A DNA stretch of 7,476 bases from an uncultured Polyangiaceae bacterium (GTDB lineage Bacteria; Myxococcota_A; Polyangia; Polyangiales; Houyiibacteriaceae), in the NCBI GenBank assembly GCA_947258625.1, contig CAMYJN010000101.1:1-7476 (forward strand). Reading direction: 5' to 3'. Each line of letters begins with the position of its first letter. Position 1 is the first letter of the stretch. The notes below the pieces were generated by a model, which was given only the letters and a program-made list of their open reading frames with translations, did not search any database and was not told where the DNA came from. Shown here piece after piece: positions 1 through 6,536 of the stretch. A program made the translations under genes and the position numbers.

Positions 1-44
1 ATTCAGGCCCGTTATTACGTGCTTTCAGGCATGTAAATTTTTGC

Positions 45-58
45 GTTCCTGTTGGAAC
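45..58. repeat. Short inverted repeat overlapping the candidate -35 box
   Basis: GTTCC (45-49) and GGAAC (54-58) are perfect reverse complements around a 4-base centre, TGTT. The right arm covers most of the candidate -35 hexamer at 52-57, which is where a repressor site could sit. Arms of 5 bases arise easily by chance, so an operator role is only a suggestion. Confidence 0.3.
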
Positions 59-80
59 ATGCCCCAATTCGCGCTAGGAT
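52..80 (+). promoter_or_regulatory. Candidate sigma70-type promoter upstream of the AgmX/GltJ-like gene
   Basis: A -35-like TTGGAA (52-57) and a -10-like TAGGAT (75-80) are separated by 17 bases; each matches the consensus at 4 of 6 positions. An AT-rich stretch just upstream (31-42, ATGTAAATTTTT) could act as an UP element. Transcription would begin near base 87, leaving a leader of about 55 bases before the chosen ATG at 143. This is the only promoter-like arrangement I see in the 142 bases ahead of the gene. The match is modest and has no experimental support. Confidence 0.35.
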
Positions 81-142
81 TCAGTCGATGACACCCTGGA
101 ATGGGTGCAACTGAGTGTGCCCGCCCACAGACGACGAGACAG

Positions 143-1996
143 ATGAGATTCGAGTGCGATAGCTGCCACGCCAAGTACAAGATCGCCGACCAAAAGGTTC
201 GCGGTCGAGTCGTTCGTTTTCCGTGTCGCAAGTGCGATCACAAGATCCTCGTCGACGGCCGCGACGGCGATCCGGACGTGACGGTTCCCGCCGGGTCGGC
301 GTACGGCTTTGAAGAGGTCAGGCGAAGCAGACCAGAGCCTGCGGCGCCATTCACACACGAAGCACCTACCGCGCGCGCGCGTCGGCCGTCGTCGCCGGTT
401 CGCCGGCGTTCTTCATCGGTGCCGCCGCGCCGTCCGTCTGCGGCCGCACGCAGAGTCTCTTCGATTCCAGCTGCTGCGAGCAGCGCGCTCGTGGGTCAGC
501 ATCCGGGCTTGGCGCCAGCGCTCCCGACCGCGCCGGCTGGTCCACCGATTGCGGTGAGAGGCGAGGTGCCGCAGTGGCACGTTTCGATCAACGACGTCCC
601 GGTCGGGCCGGTTCGACTCGAAGAGCTCGGTCACAAGATCGACGCGGGTGCAGTGAGTGAATACTCCCTCGTTTGGCGCGAAGGGCTCGAGGAGTGGCGT
701 CCGCTTGCAACCGTTCCGGAGCTCATGGCCTTGCTGCACGAGCGCCGGCATTCGGGTCCTCCGTCGCGAACTTCGTTTTCGTCGATGCCGCCGTTTGTCG
801 ACTCGCAGACCTCGATCGCCGGGTCGTCGGAGCGCACCGTAGTGTCGGCGCCCATGGCTGGGTTCGACGCGGCCGGCGTGCCCCACGATTTCGTTCCGCT
901 CGCCGATTCACTTGCGCCCGACGAAGAAGCGTCCGGCGGGCTTGGGGAGATGTCGCAGCCACCTGCGCCGATTGGGCCGCCCGGGATTTTCGAGTCATCC
1001 GCTCGATTGGGTTCGTTTTCCGGGCTTCCGGCCGCCGCAGGCGAAGGGGTTTCGGTGCCTTCGGTGCCGCCCGCGGCTGCCACGGCAAGTGCGGAGCCGC
1101 GCCGACGACTTTCGGTCGGCGTGCTGGCGCTGATTCTGGCCGTGATCGTGCTTGCGGGAGTCTCTTCGTTTCTGGCCTATGAGCGTTTTGGAGGTTCCGC
1201 GCTGACCGGCTGGCTCGGCAGTCGCGATTCCGCACCGGCAGAGCCTCGAAGGCGTGCGGTGAAGCCCGAGGCGCAAGCAGAAGCAGCAACGGATCCCGAA
1301 GCGGTCGAGGATCCCGCGGACGAAGCGTCGGCGGAGACGAGCGTCGCTGCCGACGGCACGCCAGGCGAGGCCAACGAACCCACCGTACCCGTCACCGACG
1401 AGTCCGCCAAGGCAGCCGCAACCGAGGGCGTCAATGCGGTACCCGCGGCGCGCGTGAATGCGACAGCGCCACCTGCGGGGACACAGCAGGCCACGCTCGT
1501 GTTCGAACCGCCAAACCCGGCGAACGATGGGCCGGCGATGGCGCCTGCCACGAAGCCCAAGCCCAAGAAGCGCCGCAGGGCCCGTGCACAGCCGGTCGAA
1601 GGTTCGTTGAGCGCTGCGGAGCAAAAAATTCTCGAAGACTTCGGTTCAGGTGCCGATGACGCACCCGCAAAAATCGCGGTGAAAGAGCCCGCCAGCAGCC
1701 AAAGCGCGAAGCCACCGCTCGACGGCGACGGCGTTCGGGCAACCGTGACCACCAACAAACCGCGTTTGCAGCGCTGCTACGAGCGCGCGATTCGTGGTCA
1801 GCAGTCACCGCAGTCGGTTCGGCTGGACGTGAGCGTGATGGTCGCAGCCTCCGGCAGAGTCAAAGAGGTGAGCGCCGATGGAGATGGCCCTGGTGGGCTT
1901 GCCGAGTGCATTGAGGCCTCCGTTCGACGTTGGCGCTTCCCGGCATCTTCCGAAGGCGGGCCGGCGAAATTCCCGATTGTGTTCTCTGCGAACTGA
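143..1996 (+). CDS. AgmX/GltJ-like envelope-spanning protein (zinc-ribbon, GYF_2, one TM helix, TonB-like tail)
   Basis: The 617-residue product has a clear modular order. Residues 1-35 form an MJ0042-type zinc-ribbon with cysteines at 5, 8, 28 and 31. A Pro/Ser/Arg-rich linker follows, then a GYF_2 domain at about 144-198 (W145, then VGPV and LVW...W). After another disordered stretch comes one membrane helix at about 324-345. A low-complexity Ala/Glu/Pro region with a basic patch (471-483) leads to an AgmX/PglI-type, TonB-like C-terminal domain at about 525-617, with Cys545 and Cys589 and a closing WRFP. The ribbon and GYF domain should be cytoplasmic and the tail periplasmic. In Myxococcus, AgmX is also called GltJ and couples the motility machinery across the inner membrane. 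That role here is inferred, because many paralogs share parts of this layout. An in-frame ATG at 101 exists, but 143 starts exactly where the zinc-ribbon family starts. No strong Shine-Dalgarno is visible. It probably shares a transcript with hpt, 10 bases downstream. Confidence 0.85.
   Translation: MRFECDSCHAKYKIADQKVRGRVVRFPCRKCDHKILVDGRDGDPDVTVPAGSAYGFEEVRRSRPEPAAPFTHEAPTARARRPSSPVRRRSSSVPPRRPSAAARRVSSIPAAASSALVGQHPGLAPALPTAPAGPPIAVRGEVPQWHVSINDVPVGPVRLEELGHKIDAGAVSEYSLVWREGLEEWRPLATVPELMALLHERRHSGPPSRTSFSSMPPFVDSQTSIAGSSERTVVSAPMAGFDAAGVPHDFVPLADSLAPDEEASGGLGEMSQPPAPIGPPGIFESSARLGSFSGLPAAAGEGVSVPSVPPAAATASAEPRRRLSVGVLALILAVIVLAGVSSFLAYERFGGSALTGWLGSRDSAPAEPRRRAVKPEAQAEAATDPEAVEDPADEASAETSVAADGTPGEANEPTVPVTDESAKAAATEGVNAVPAARVNATAPPAGTQQATLVFEPPNPANDGPAMAPATKPKPKKRRRARAQPVEGSLSAAEQKILEDFGSGADDAPAKIAVKEPASSQSAKPPLDGDGVRATVTTNKPRLQRCYERAIRGQQSPQSVRLDVSVMVAASGRVKEVSADGDGPGGLAECIEASVRRWRFPASSEGGPAKFPIVFSAN
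1051..1068. repeat. Perfect 9-bp tandem duplication in the AgmX/GltJ-like gene
   Basis: TTCGGTGCC occurs twice back to back (1051-1059 and 1060-1068). It keeps frame and encodes the SVPSVP stretch in the disordered linker before the membrane helix. It is a small low-complexity feature of the linker and not evidence of a mobile element. Confidence 0.6.
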
Positions 1997-2006
1997 GTAG
2001 GTTCCA

Positions 2007-2531
2007 ATGCCGACGAAGCCACTGATCGACGCTGGGACGATTGCCCGGCGTGTCGCGGAGCTGGGCAGGGCGATCACCGAGGACTATCGAGGCCAAGACT
2101 TGGTTGTCGTCCCCGTGCTCAAGGGCAGCTACATGTTCGCCGCGGACTTGGTGCGCCACATCGACCTCGATGTCGCCATCGACTTCCTCGCCGTCCGCAG
2201 CTACGGCAATCAGCAGGAAAGCAGCGGGGTGGTGCAGATCACCACCGACTTGAGTCACTCGATCGAGGGCAAACACGTGATCCTGGTCGAGGATATCGTC
2301 GACACCGGGCTCACCGTTGCCTATCTCCATCAGAACCTTTCTACCCGCCAGCCGGCGTCACTCAAGGTTGCATCCTTGCTTCACAAACCTTCGCGCACCG
2401 GCGTGCCCGTCCAAATCGACTACCTAGGCTTCACGGTTGATGACGTGTTCATCGTCGGCTACGGCCTGGACCTCGCACAGAAGTACAGGAATCTGCCCTA
2501 CCTGGCGGTGGTCACCGACGACGAGGCCTAA
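2007..2531 (+). CDS. hpt: Hypoxanthine phosphoribosyltransferase
   Basis: This cytoplasmic purine-salvage enzyme transfers phosphoribose from PRPP to hypoxanthine, and often guanine, giving IMP or GMP. The 174 residues match the usual length of about 175-185. Visible family elements, in order, are the [15 protein letters not shown] segment (33-48), the flexible-loop serine-tyrosine at 65-66, the PRPP-binding loop [11 protein letters not shown] (93-103) with its acidic pair E95-D96, and the purine-binding part with K127, DYLGF (138-142), [12 protein letters not shown] (144-155) and YRNLPY (160-165). The ATG at 2007 gives a normal N-terminus and has a weak AGTAGG-like ribosome site upstream. 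The gene begins 10 bases after the AgmX/GltJ-like stop, so co-transcription is likely. There is no obvious functional tie to its neighbours; hpt is a housekeeping gene. Nothing appears broken or unusual. Confidence 0.96.
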   Translation: MPTKPLIDAGTIARRVAELGRAITEDYRGQDLVVVPVLKGSYMFAADLVRHIDLDVAIDFLAVRSYGNQQESSGVVQITTDLSHSIEGKHVILVEDIVDTGLTVAYLHQNLSTRQPASLKVASLLHKPSRTGVPVQIDYLGFTVDDVFIVGYGLDLAQKYRNLPYLAVVTDDEA

Positions 2532-2537
2532 GCGGCC

Positions 2538-2551
2538 TATACTCGTCCCCG
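2538..2551 (+). promoter_or_regulatory. Candidate -10 box placed for leaderless transcription of the PLD gene
   Basis: TATACT at 2538-2543 matches TATAAT at 5 of 6 positions. It ends 7 bases before the GTG at 2551, so initiation at the normal distance would fall on or next to the start codon. No Shine-Dalgarno is visible before this GTG, which fits a leaderless mRNA. The -35 region around 2515-2520 (CCGACG) is poor. The box lies in the 19-base gap after the hpt stop, so read-through from hpt is the alternative. Confidence 0.4.
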
Positions 2552-4755
2552 TGAACGACCCGAAGCCACCCGAGGATTTGACCGAGCGAATACGGCGCAT
2601 CGCGACGACGATTGCCGAAGAGGTCGACAAGCGCCTCATCTCCAGCGATCAGTCGCCTTCCATGCTCGAGGCAGCGGCCTCTTCGCTCGGCACGACGATG
2701 GAGCGATGGGGTCGGAACCCCGGCCTTCGGCGGATCCTCGGCGGAGTGCAGCGCGACGAGGTCACGAGCCCAGGGGAGCCAGTCGAGCTTTCGGCGACCT
2801 TGGGTGTCTCTGCCAAGCTCGGCACCGTCGCGAGGTTTTATGTCGATGACGCGGTCGCTGCAGAGGTTTCGATCGGTAGCGACGCCGAGGTGCGTGCGGT
2901 CATAGACGCGCCGGGGCCCGGCCTTCATCGCGTCCGTGTTGCCATTTGCAACGACCGGGGCGAGGTCGTCACCGACCTGTCTGGCCACCGTTTGCTGCAG
3001 GTCGCCAGCGGCCGGCCGGTCGTGCTGGTGGACGCGGCGCTCGTGCTCCCTCGGGTTGCGGACCAGCCGATCCCCTCGGTCTCGCCCGTCGAAGCGCTTC
3101 GCGCGCTCATCGATGAGGGCTTCGAGCTCGTCTACTTCGACATTCACGTGAAGAACCGGGATCCCTCGATCCATGAGGCGCTGGTCACCCAGCGGCTGCC
3201 ACCCGGAGCGATCCTGGTCTATTCGGCGGAGGAGCAAGAGCTCCGAAGCCTCGGCATCGATTTCGTCGAGATGTTCGCTTCGACCGCGATTCGCCGGCTA
3301 CGCGCAAAGGGTGTTCCGGTGACCACGATCTTGACCGAGCGGGATGAGCACCCCGATGAAAGCCTTGCCCAGCAGGTCAGCGTCATGACGCCGGCGACGG
3401 CACGGAGGCGAGCGCTTTCGGGTGCGTTTACAGCCGAGATCGAACGGGCGGCCAAGCTGCTGCACGACAGGTCGCAGAGCAATCCGCTGGACTGGCGTCT
3501 CGATCAGACCACCGACTCCAAACTTGTTCCAGGTAACTCGTTCCACGCCGAGCTCGACAATGGCGAGGCGAGGCGGCGCTTGCTGGCTGCGTTCGATGAG
3601 GCCCGGTCGACGATTCACATTCAGTTCTACATGGTGCAACCGAGCGACTTCACCGAGCACATGATCGTCCGGCTGATCCAGCGCGCGCGTGCCGGTGTGA
3701 AAGTTCGGTTCATGGTCGATGCGCTCTACTCCGACGAAGAGGTTCTCGGGCGCCTCAACCCGTCGATTCTGTCTCTGAAGGAAGAAGAAAACATCGAGGT
3801 GCTGGCGGTCAATCCGATCGAATCTCGCAAGCAGATGGACGTTTCGCGGCTCAAGAAGCGCGACCACCGCAAGCTCGTCATCGTGGACGGACGCTTGGCA
3901 TTCGTGTCTGGCCGGAACGCCAGCAACGAGTACTACATGGGGTTCAGCGAGGTCCCGGTGCACGACAACACTCGCCACGAGCGCATTCCCTGGCTCGACG
4001 CACATGTCGAGGTCACCGGGCCCTTGGTGCGAACGGTTCAGGAGACCTTCGTGGGCACCTGGCATCGGCAGGGCGGCACCCGGATTCCGAGCGACCACAA
4101 CACGACGCCCGAGCTCGAGCCTACGGGCCCGGCCTCGGGGCGTTTGGTGGTGCACCGCGGTCTCGCGGAAACCAACGGGCTCGCGATGTACGAGGCGATG
4201 TTCGACGTAGCGGAAGACCACGTCTACATCGTCAACGACTACCCGATCGTTCCGGCGCTGGAGCGCGCCATCTATCGGCTCTTGGCCAAAGAAGTTAGCG
4301 TGAAGCTACTCACGGGGAATGCGGCCGCACGGCGCGACGATGGGACGTTCTTCCCGGCCCCGATGCACCGCACGCTGTTCGAGTACATGGTGAAGGCGAA
4401 GCTCGAACCCCTGCTTCTGGCGGGTGTCGAGGTGTACGAGTTCGTGCCGCCGCCGTCACCGATGATCGTCGCGCGCGGAGGCCGCATCCGGCCGTACGTT
4501 CACGCCAAGCTGGTTTCCGTCGATGGGCTGGTGACCAGCATCGGCTCGGCAAACCTCGATGCAACCGCCAGCTTTTGGGAGAGCGAGGCCAACATCGTCG
4601 TGCAGGACGCCGAGTTTGCGCGCGGCGTCGAGGCCACGCTTCAAACATTCATCGACGGGAGCGTCGCGCTCGACCCCGACTCCGAATACTGGAAGCGGGA
4701 GCGAGCTCAACGTGCCGTCGTGGCTACGCTCTGGCCAGGTTCGCTCTATTCCTGA
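2551..4755 (+). CDS. Phospholipase D superfamily protein, cardiolipin-synthase-like, with extra N-terminal domains
   Basis: The 734-residue product has two HKD catalytic motifs: H439-K441-D446 (HRKLVIVD) followed by GRNASNEYY, and H651-K653-D658 (HAKLVSVD) followed by GSANLD. Two HKD motifs in one chain form one active site for phosphodiester transfer or hydrolysis. The IHIQFYMV segment and the GxN-Y pattern after the first motif resemble cardiolipin synthases. After the second motif, the usual R-S...N-F-E pattern is replaced by ATASFWESE, so this is a divergent subgroup, and a phospholipase or nuclease activity remains possible. No signal peptide or membrane helix is seen, unlike ClsA. The first 320 or so residues are not PLD: about 70-150 looks like an immunoglobulin-like beta-sandwich, and about 154-270 looks like a HAD/lipin-type fold lacking full catalytic residues. 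GTG 2551 is chosen because the only earlier in-frame ATGs lie inside hpt and encode non-protein-like sequence. The gene ends overlapping the convergent lipoprotein gene. Confidence 0.85.
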   Translation: MNDPKPPEDLTERIRRIATTIAEEVDKRLISSDQSPSMLEAAASSLGTTMERWGRNPGLRRILGGVQRDEVTSPGEPVELSATLGVSAKLGTVARFYVDDAVAAEVSIGSDAEVRAVIDAPGPGLHRVRVAICNDRGEVVTDLSGHRLLQVASGRPVVLVDAALVLPRVADQPIPSVSPVEALRALIDEGFELVYFDIHVKNRDPSIHEALVTQRLPPGAILVYSAEEQELRSLGIDFVEMFASTAIRRLRAKGVPVTTILTERDEHPDESLAQQVSVMTPATARRRALSGAFTAEIERAAKLLHDRSQSNPLDWRLDQTTDSKLVPGNSFHAELDNGEARRRLLAAFDEARSTIHIQFYMVQPSDFTEHMIVRLIQRARAGVKVRFMVDALYSDEEVLGRLNPSILSLKEEENIEVLAVNPIESRKQMDVSRLKKRDHRKLVIVDGRLAFVSGRNASNEYYMGFSEVPVHDNTRHERIPWLDAHVEVTGPLVRTVQETFVGTWHRQGGTRIPSDHNTTPELEPTGPASGRLVVHRGLAETNGLAMYEAMFDVAEDHVYIVNDYPIVPALERAIYRLLAKEVSVKLLTGNAAARRDDGTFFPAPMHRTLFEYMVKAKLEPLLLAGVEVYEFVPPPSPMIVARGGRIRPYVHAKLVSVDGLVTSIGSANLDATASFWESEANIVVQDAEFARGVEATLQTFIDGSVALDPDSEYWKRERAQRAVVATLWPGSLYS

Positions 4756-5762
4756 GCTTCGAGCTTCTCGCCGGCTCTCTTTTCGGCCTTTTCGGCGCCT
4801 TTAGCCTTTTCGACGGCTGTGTCGGCCTCGGCCGTGGCGAGATCATACTTCACGGTCATCCGAACCTGGAAAGCGCGATCGATCTCGATTTCTTCGGTGT
4901 CGTCCACCGTCTTCACGCTCAACATGCCGGTCGAGTCGCCGCTCGCCGAGGCATTGGCTTCGAGCGCGTTGAGGTTGGCGATGACCTCGCCGGTCGCGTT
5001 CATCTTGAACGACTTGACGGTGAGCTCGACACCCTCTTCTTCGAAGGTGATGGTCTGCGGAACGGCGGACTGCTGAACCTGCACGTTGAGCTTCAGGTCG
5101 TCGCCCACCTTTTCGGCCAGCGTGTAGGTGTCGACCTGGCTGACTTTGAAGCCGTAGAGCACGAGGTCTTTGCGAGCTTCCCAGCGAGCGCCAACACCGA
5201 CCGGCTCCGCTGGAAGCAGCACGCGGGCGAGCGAGGTGCGCGCGTTGATGATCATCACGAGCAGCCGGACCGGAACGTCGGAACGCTTGGCTGCATCGTT
5301 GAGCTCGGTTCGCTGCACGATGCCTCGGTCGTCGACCTCGACCCAGCCGCCGACGTTATTGAGCACCGAGGCGCTCTTGTTGAGGTCCTTCGCGAGCGCA
5401 GGATCGATACCGGTCGGGACGATGGCTTCGGCCTTGACGATGCGAACGTCGAATCGGGTGCTGCCCCGCTTGCCTTGCATCGAGGGGCCCGAAACGATGT
5501 AGAGCCGCACGCCAGGCGTGACCGAAAGCGCAGCGCCGCGGCGCGAGGTGGCCATCGAGGCAAGCCCGAAGTCCATGGTCGCCGTCGTGGACGTCCCGTG
5601 CTCGATCTTGTAGCGAAGCGTCTCCCGCGGCTCGGCACCGGCGTCGAGCACGAGAACCGGACCCCCGCTATCTGCGTCTTTTGCGGTGTCGGACTTGCAT
5701 CCGTTCAATACGAGCAGCGCGGACACCAGAATCAATGCGCGCGATAGCACTTGCTTAGTCAT
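4746..5762 (-). CDS. Secreted lipoprotein of unknown function
   Basis: The 338-residue product begins with a lipoprotein signal: basic MTKQVLSR, a hydrophobic core, then the lipobox LNGC with the modified cysteine at 22. This is the only cysteine in the protein. Residues +2 and +3 are K and S, which in E. coli would favour the outer membrane. The mature part is an alternating, probably beta-rich region (about 45-305) containing an LPAEPVGVGARWE segment at 183-195, reminiscent of DUF6263-type proteins. I cannot place it firmly in a family. The C-terminus (about 308-338) is an Ala/Lys/Glu helix encoded by short repeats. The start at 5762 has a strong Shine-Dalgarno, AGGAG, 5 bases upstream; an upstream in-frame start at 5816 would put the signal sequence 18 residues in and is rejected. 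It follows the DUF4412-like gene after 69 bases. Confidence 0.85.
   Translation of the reverse strand: MTKQVLSRALILVSALLVLNGCKSDTAKDADSGGPVLVLDAGAEPRETLRYKIEHGTSTTATMDFGLASMATSRRGAALSVTPGVRLYIVSGPSMQGKRGSTRFDVRIVKAEAIVPTGIDPALAKDLNKSASVLNNVGGWVEVDDRGIVQRTELNDAAKRSDVPVRLLVMIINARTSLARVLLPAEPVGVGARWEARKDLVLYGFKVSQVDTYTLAEKVGDDLKLNVQVQQSAVPQTITFEEEGVELTVKSFKMNATGEVIANLNALEANASASGDSTGMLSVKTVDDTEEIEIDRAFQVRMTVKYDLATAEADTAVEKAKGAEKAEKRAGEKLEAQE
4780..4815. repeat. Four imperfect 9-bp tandem units coding Ala/Lys/Glu repeats
   Basis: The + strand reads TTTTCGGCC, TTTTCGGCG, CCTTTAGCC, TTTTCGACG in succession. The first, second and fourth units differ by only one to three bases. On the minus strand this encodes the VEKAKGAEKAEK helix near the end of the lipoprotein. 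The 9-base period keeps frame, so unit gain or loss would only change helix length. Confidence 0.65.
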
Positions 5763-5767
5763 AGAAT

Positions 5768-5772
5768 CTCCT
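5768..5772 (-). promoter_or_regulatory. Strong Shine-Dalgarno deciding the lipoprotein start
   Basis: On the minus strand AGGAG (5772 down to 5768, within GAGAGGAGATTCT) lies 5 bases before ATG 5762. It is the best ribosome-binding site in the window and settles the start over the upstream alternative at 5816. Confidence 0.8.
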
Positions 5773-5804
5773 CTCGGCGCCCCTGCACCGCCGTCTAATC
5801 GCGC

Positions 5805-5835
5805 TCTATATCGCAAGGTCGTCCCGGCCCGTCAA
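5805..5835 (-). promoter_or_regulatory. Candidate internal promoter for the lipoprotein gene
   Basis: On the minus strand TTGACG (5835 down to 5830, 5 of 6 to the -35 consensus) overlaps the DUF4412-like stop codon, and TATAGA (5810 down to 5805, 4 of 6 to the -10 consensus) follows after 19 bases. The spacing is longer than the ideal 17. A 69-base gap and the strong downstream ribosome site make a separate promoter plausible, but read-through from the upstream genes is equally possible. Confidence 0.35.
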
Positions 5836-6524
5836 GGCTGCGGCGCGGAAGGGCCTTCGATGCGCTGGTACCCCTCGGGAAGCGCAAAGACCGCTGGCGG
5901 CATGGGTGCGCGCTGAACCTTCTTCACCAAAAAGACGACGGGGACGCCGCCAGCCTGCTCTACGCGCATCTTCATCGAAAAACCGGGCTTGACCCCGTAC
6001 TTCTTCATCGCCTTGCTGCGCTCGTCGTCGGAAAGCTCGAGCCCGAGATTCCGGCCCCGAAACGCACGGGTCCACAGGTCGGCCGGGTATTTCTGTGTGA
6101 GCCAGAGGTCGATGACGGTGCGGTTGTCTTTGTCGATCACTCGAATGTGCCGGGTCTCCACGCCACTGACGGTCGCCTTGCCGAGCTTCTTGATCGAGAG
6201 ATTCGCGTTGTCGCCCGAACCGGTGACCTGCTTGCTGGTCGCGGCGAGCATCGAGTAGGGCACCTCCACGATGACCATCTGCCCATGGTCGATCGAGAAG
6301 TAGCTCTCGCCGGTGGACGGCATCAAGGTCGTGGCCCGCACTGGCTCGCCGTTCTCGTCGACGGATTGAATGTCCATGCGGACATCGCCTTCCTTCGAGT
6401 ATCGGGCGCGGACTCGTGCAGCCACACCTTGCTCGCTCGAAAGGCTGGCTTCCATCACGCCTTCGAACGCGAGCGCAGGTGACGCAACGAGCATCACGAT
6501 CAGGCAGGTGAGCGCAAGACGCAT
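5832..6524 (-). CDS. Exported DUF4412-like protein
   Basis: The 230-residue product starts with a typical Sec signal peptide (MRLALTCLIVMLVASPALA), with likely cleavage after ALA at residue 19. The mature chain opens FEGVMEASLS and continues with R-A-R-Y-S-K-E-G-D-V-R-M-D, then ATTLMPSTGESYFSID. This start, and a C-terminal PPAVFALPEGYQ, resemble DUF4412 proteins, periplasmic or surface proteins with similarity to the LolA/LolB lipid-carrier fold. No lipobox cysteine is present, so the mature protein is soluble. No catalytic motif is evident. The start at 6524 lies 12 bases after the acyl-CoA synthetase stop with only a weak ribosome site, suggesting co-transcription and perhaps coupled translation. 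A role in carrying or sensing lipid is an inference from fold similarity and from its neighbour. The family call rests on recalled pattern, not on a profile search. Confidence 0.8.
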   Translation of the reverse strand: MRLALTCLIVMLVASPALAFEGVMEASLSSEQGVAARVRARYSKEGDVRMDIQSVDENGEPVRATTLMPSTGESYFSIDHGQMVIVEVPYSMLAATSKQVTGSGDNANLSIKKLGKATVSGVETRHIRVIDKDNRTVIDLWLTQKYPADLWTRAFRGRNLGLELSDDERSKAMKKYGVKPGFSMKMRVEQAGGVPVVFLVKKVQRAPMPPAVFALPEGYQRIEGPSAPQP

Positions 6525-6536
6525 CGAAGCCCAAGC

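Noticed and set aside
88..114. Eight-codon upstream reading frame
   Set aside because: It has no ribosome site and no conserved or regulatory amino-acid run; short frames of this size are expected by chance.
101..142. Upstream ATG that would add 14 residues to the AgmX/GltJ-like protein
   Set aside because: The added residues are not protein-family-like, and the zinc-ribbon family normally starts at the MRFxCDSC motif encoded at 143.
366..384. Alternating GC run that could adopt Z-DNA
   Set aside because: It is a short by-product of Ala/Arg codons in a GC-rich linker; no independent sign of function.
2437..2550. ATG start for the PLD gene inside hpt
   Set aside because: The 38 extra codons are out of frame with hpt and read as shadow sequence. 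The acidic, helix-like N-terminus begins at GTG 2551.
3298..4221. 307-codon open frame on the minus strand inside the PLD gene
   Set aside because: It lies opposite the first HKD region, has no domain, and is explained by GC-rich third positions.
4575..5747. 390-codon open frame on the + strand opposite the lipoprotein gene
   Set aside because: It is antisense to a gene with a signal peptide, a lipobox and a strong Shine-Dalgarno. Its translation shows no recognisable domain and has the skewed composition of a GC-rich shadow frame.
5763..5831. Possible terminator between the DUF4412-like and lipoprotein genes
   Set aside because: No stable stem followed by a T-run is visible in the gap.
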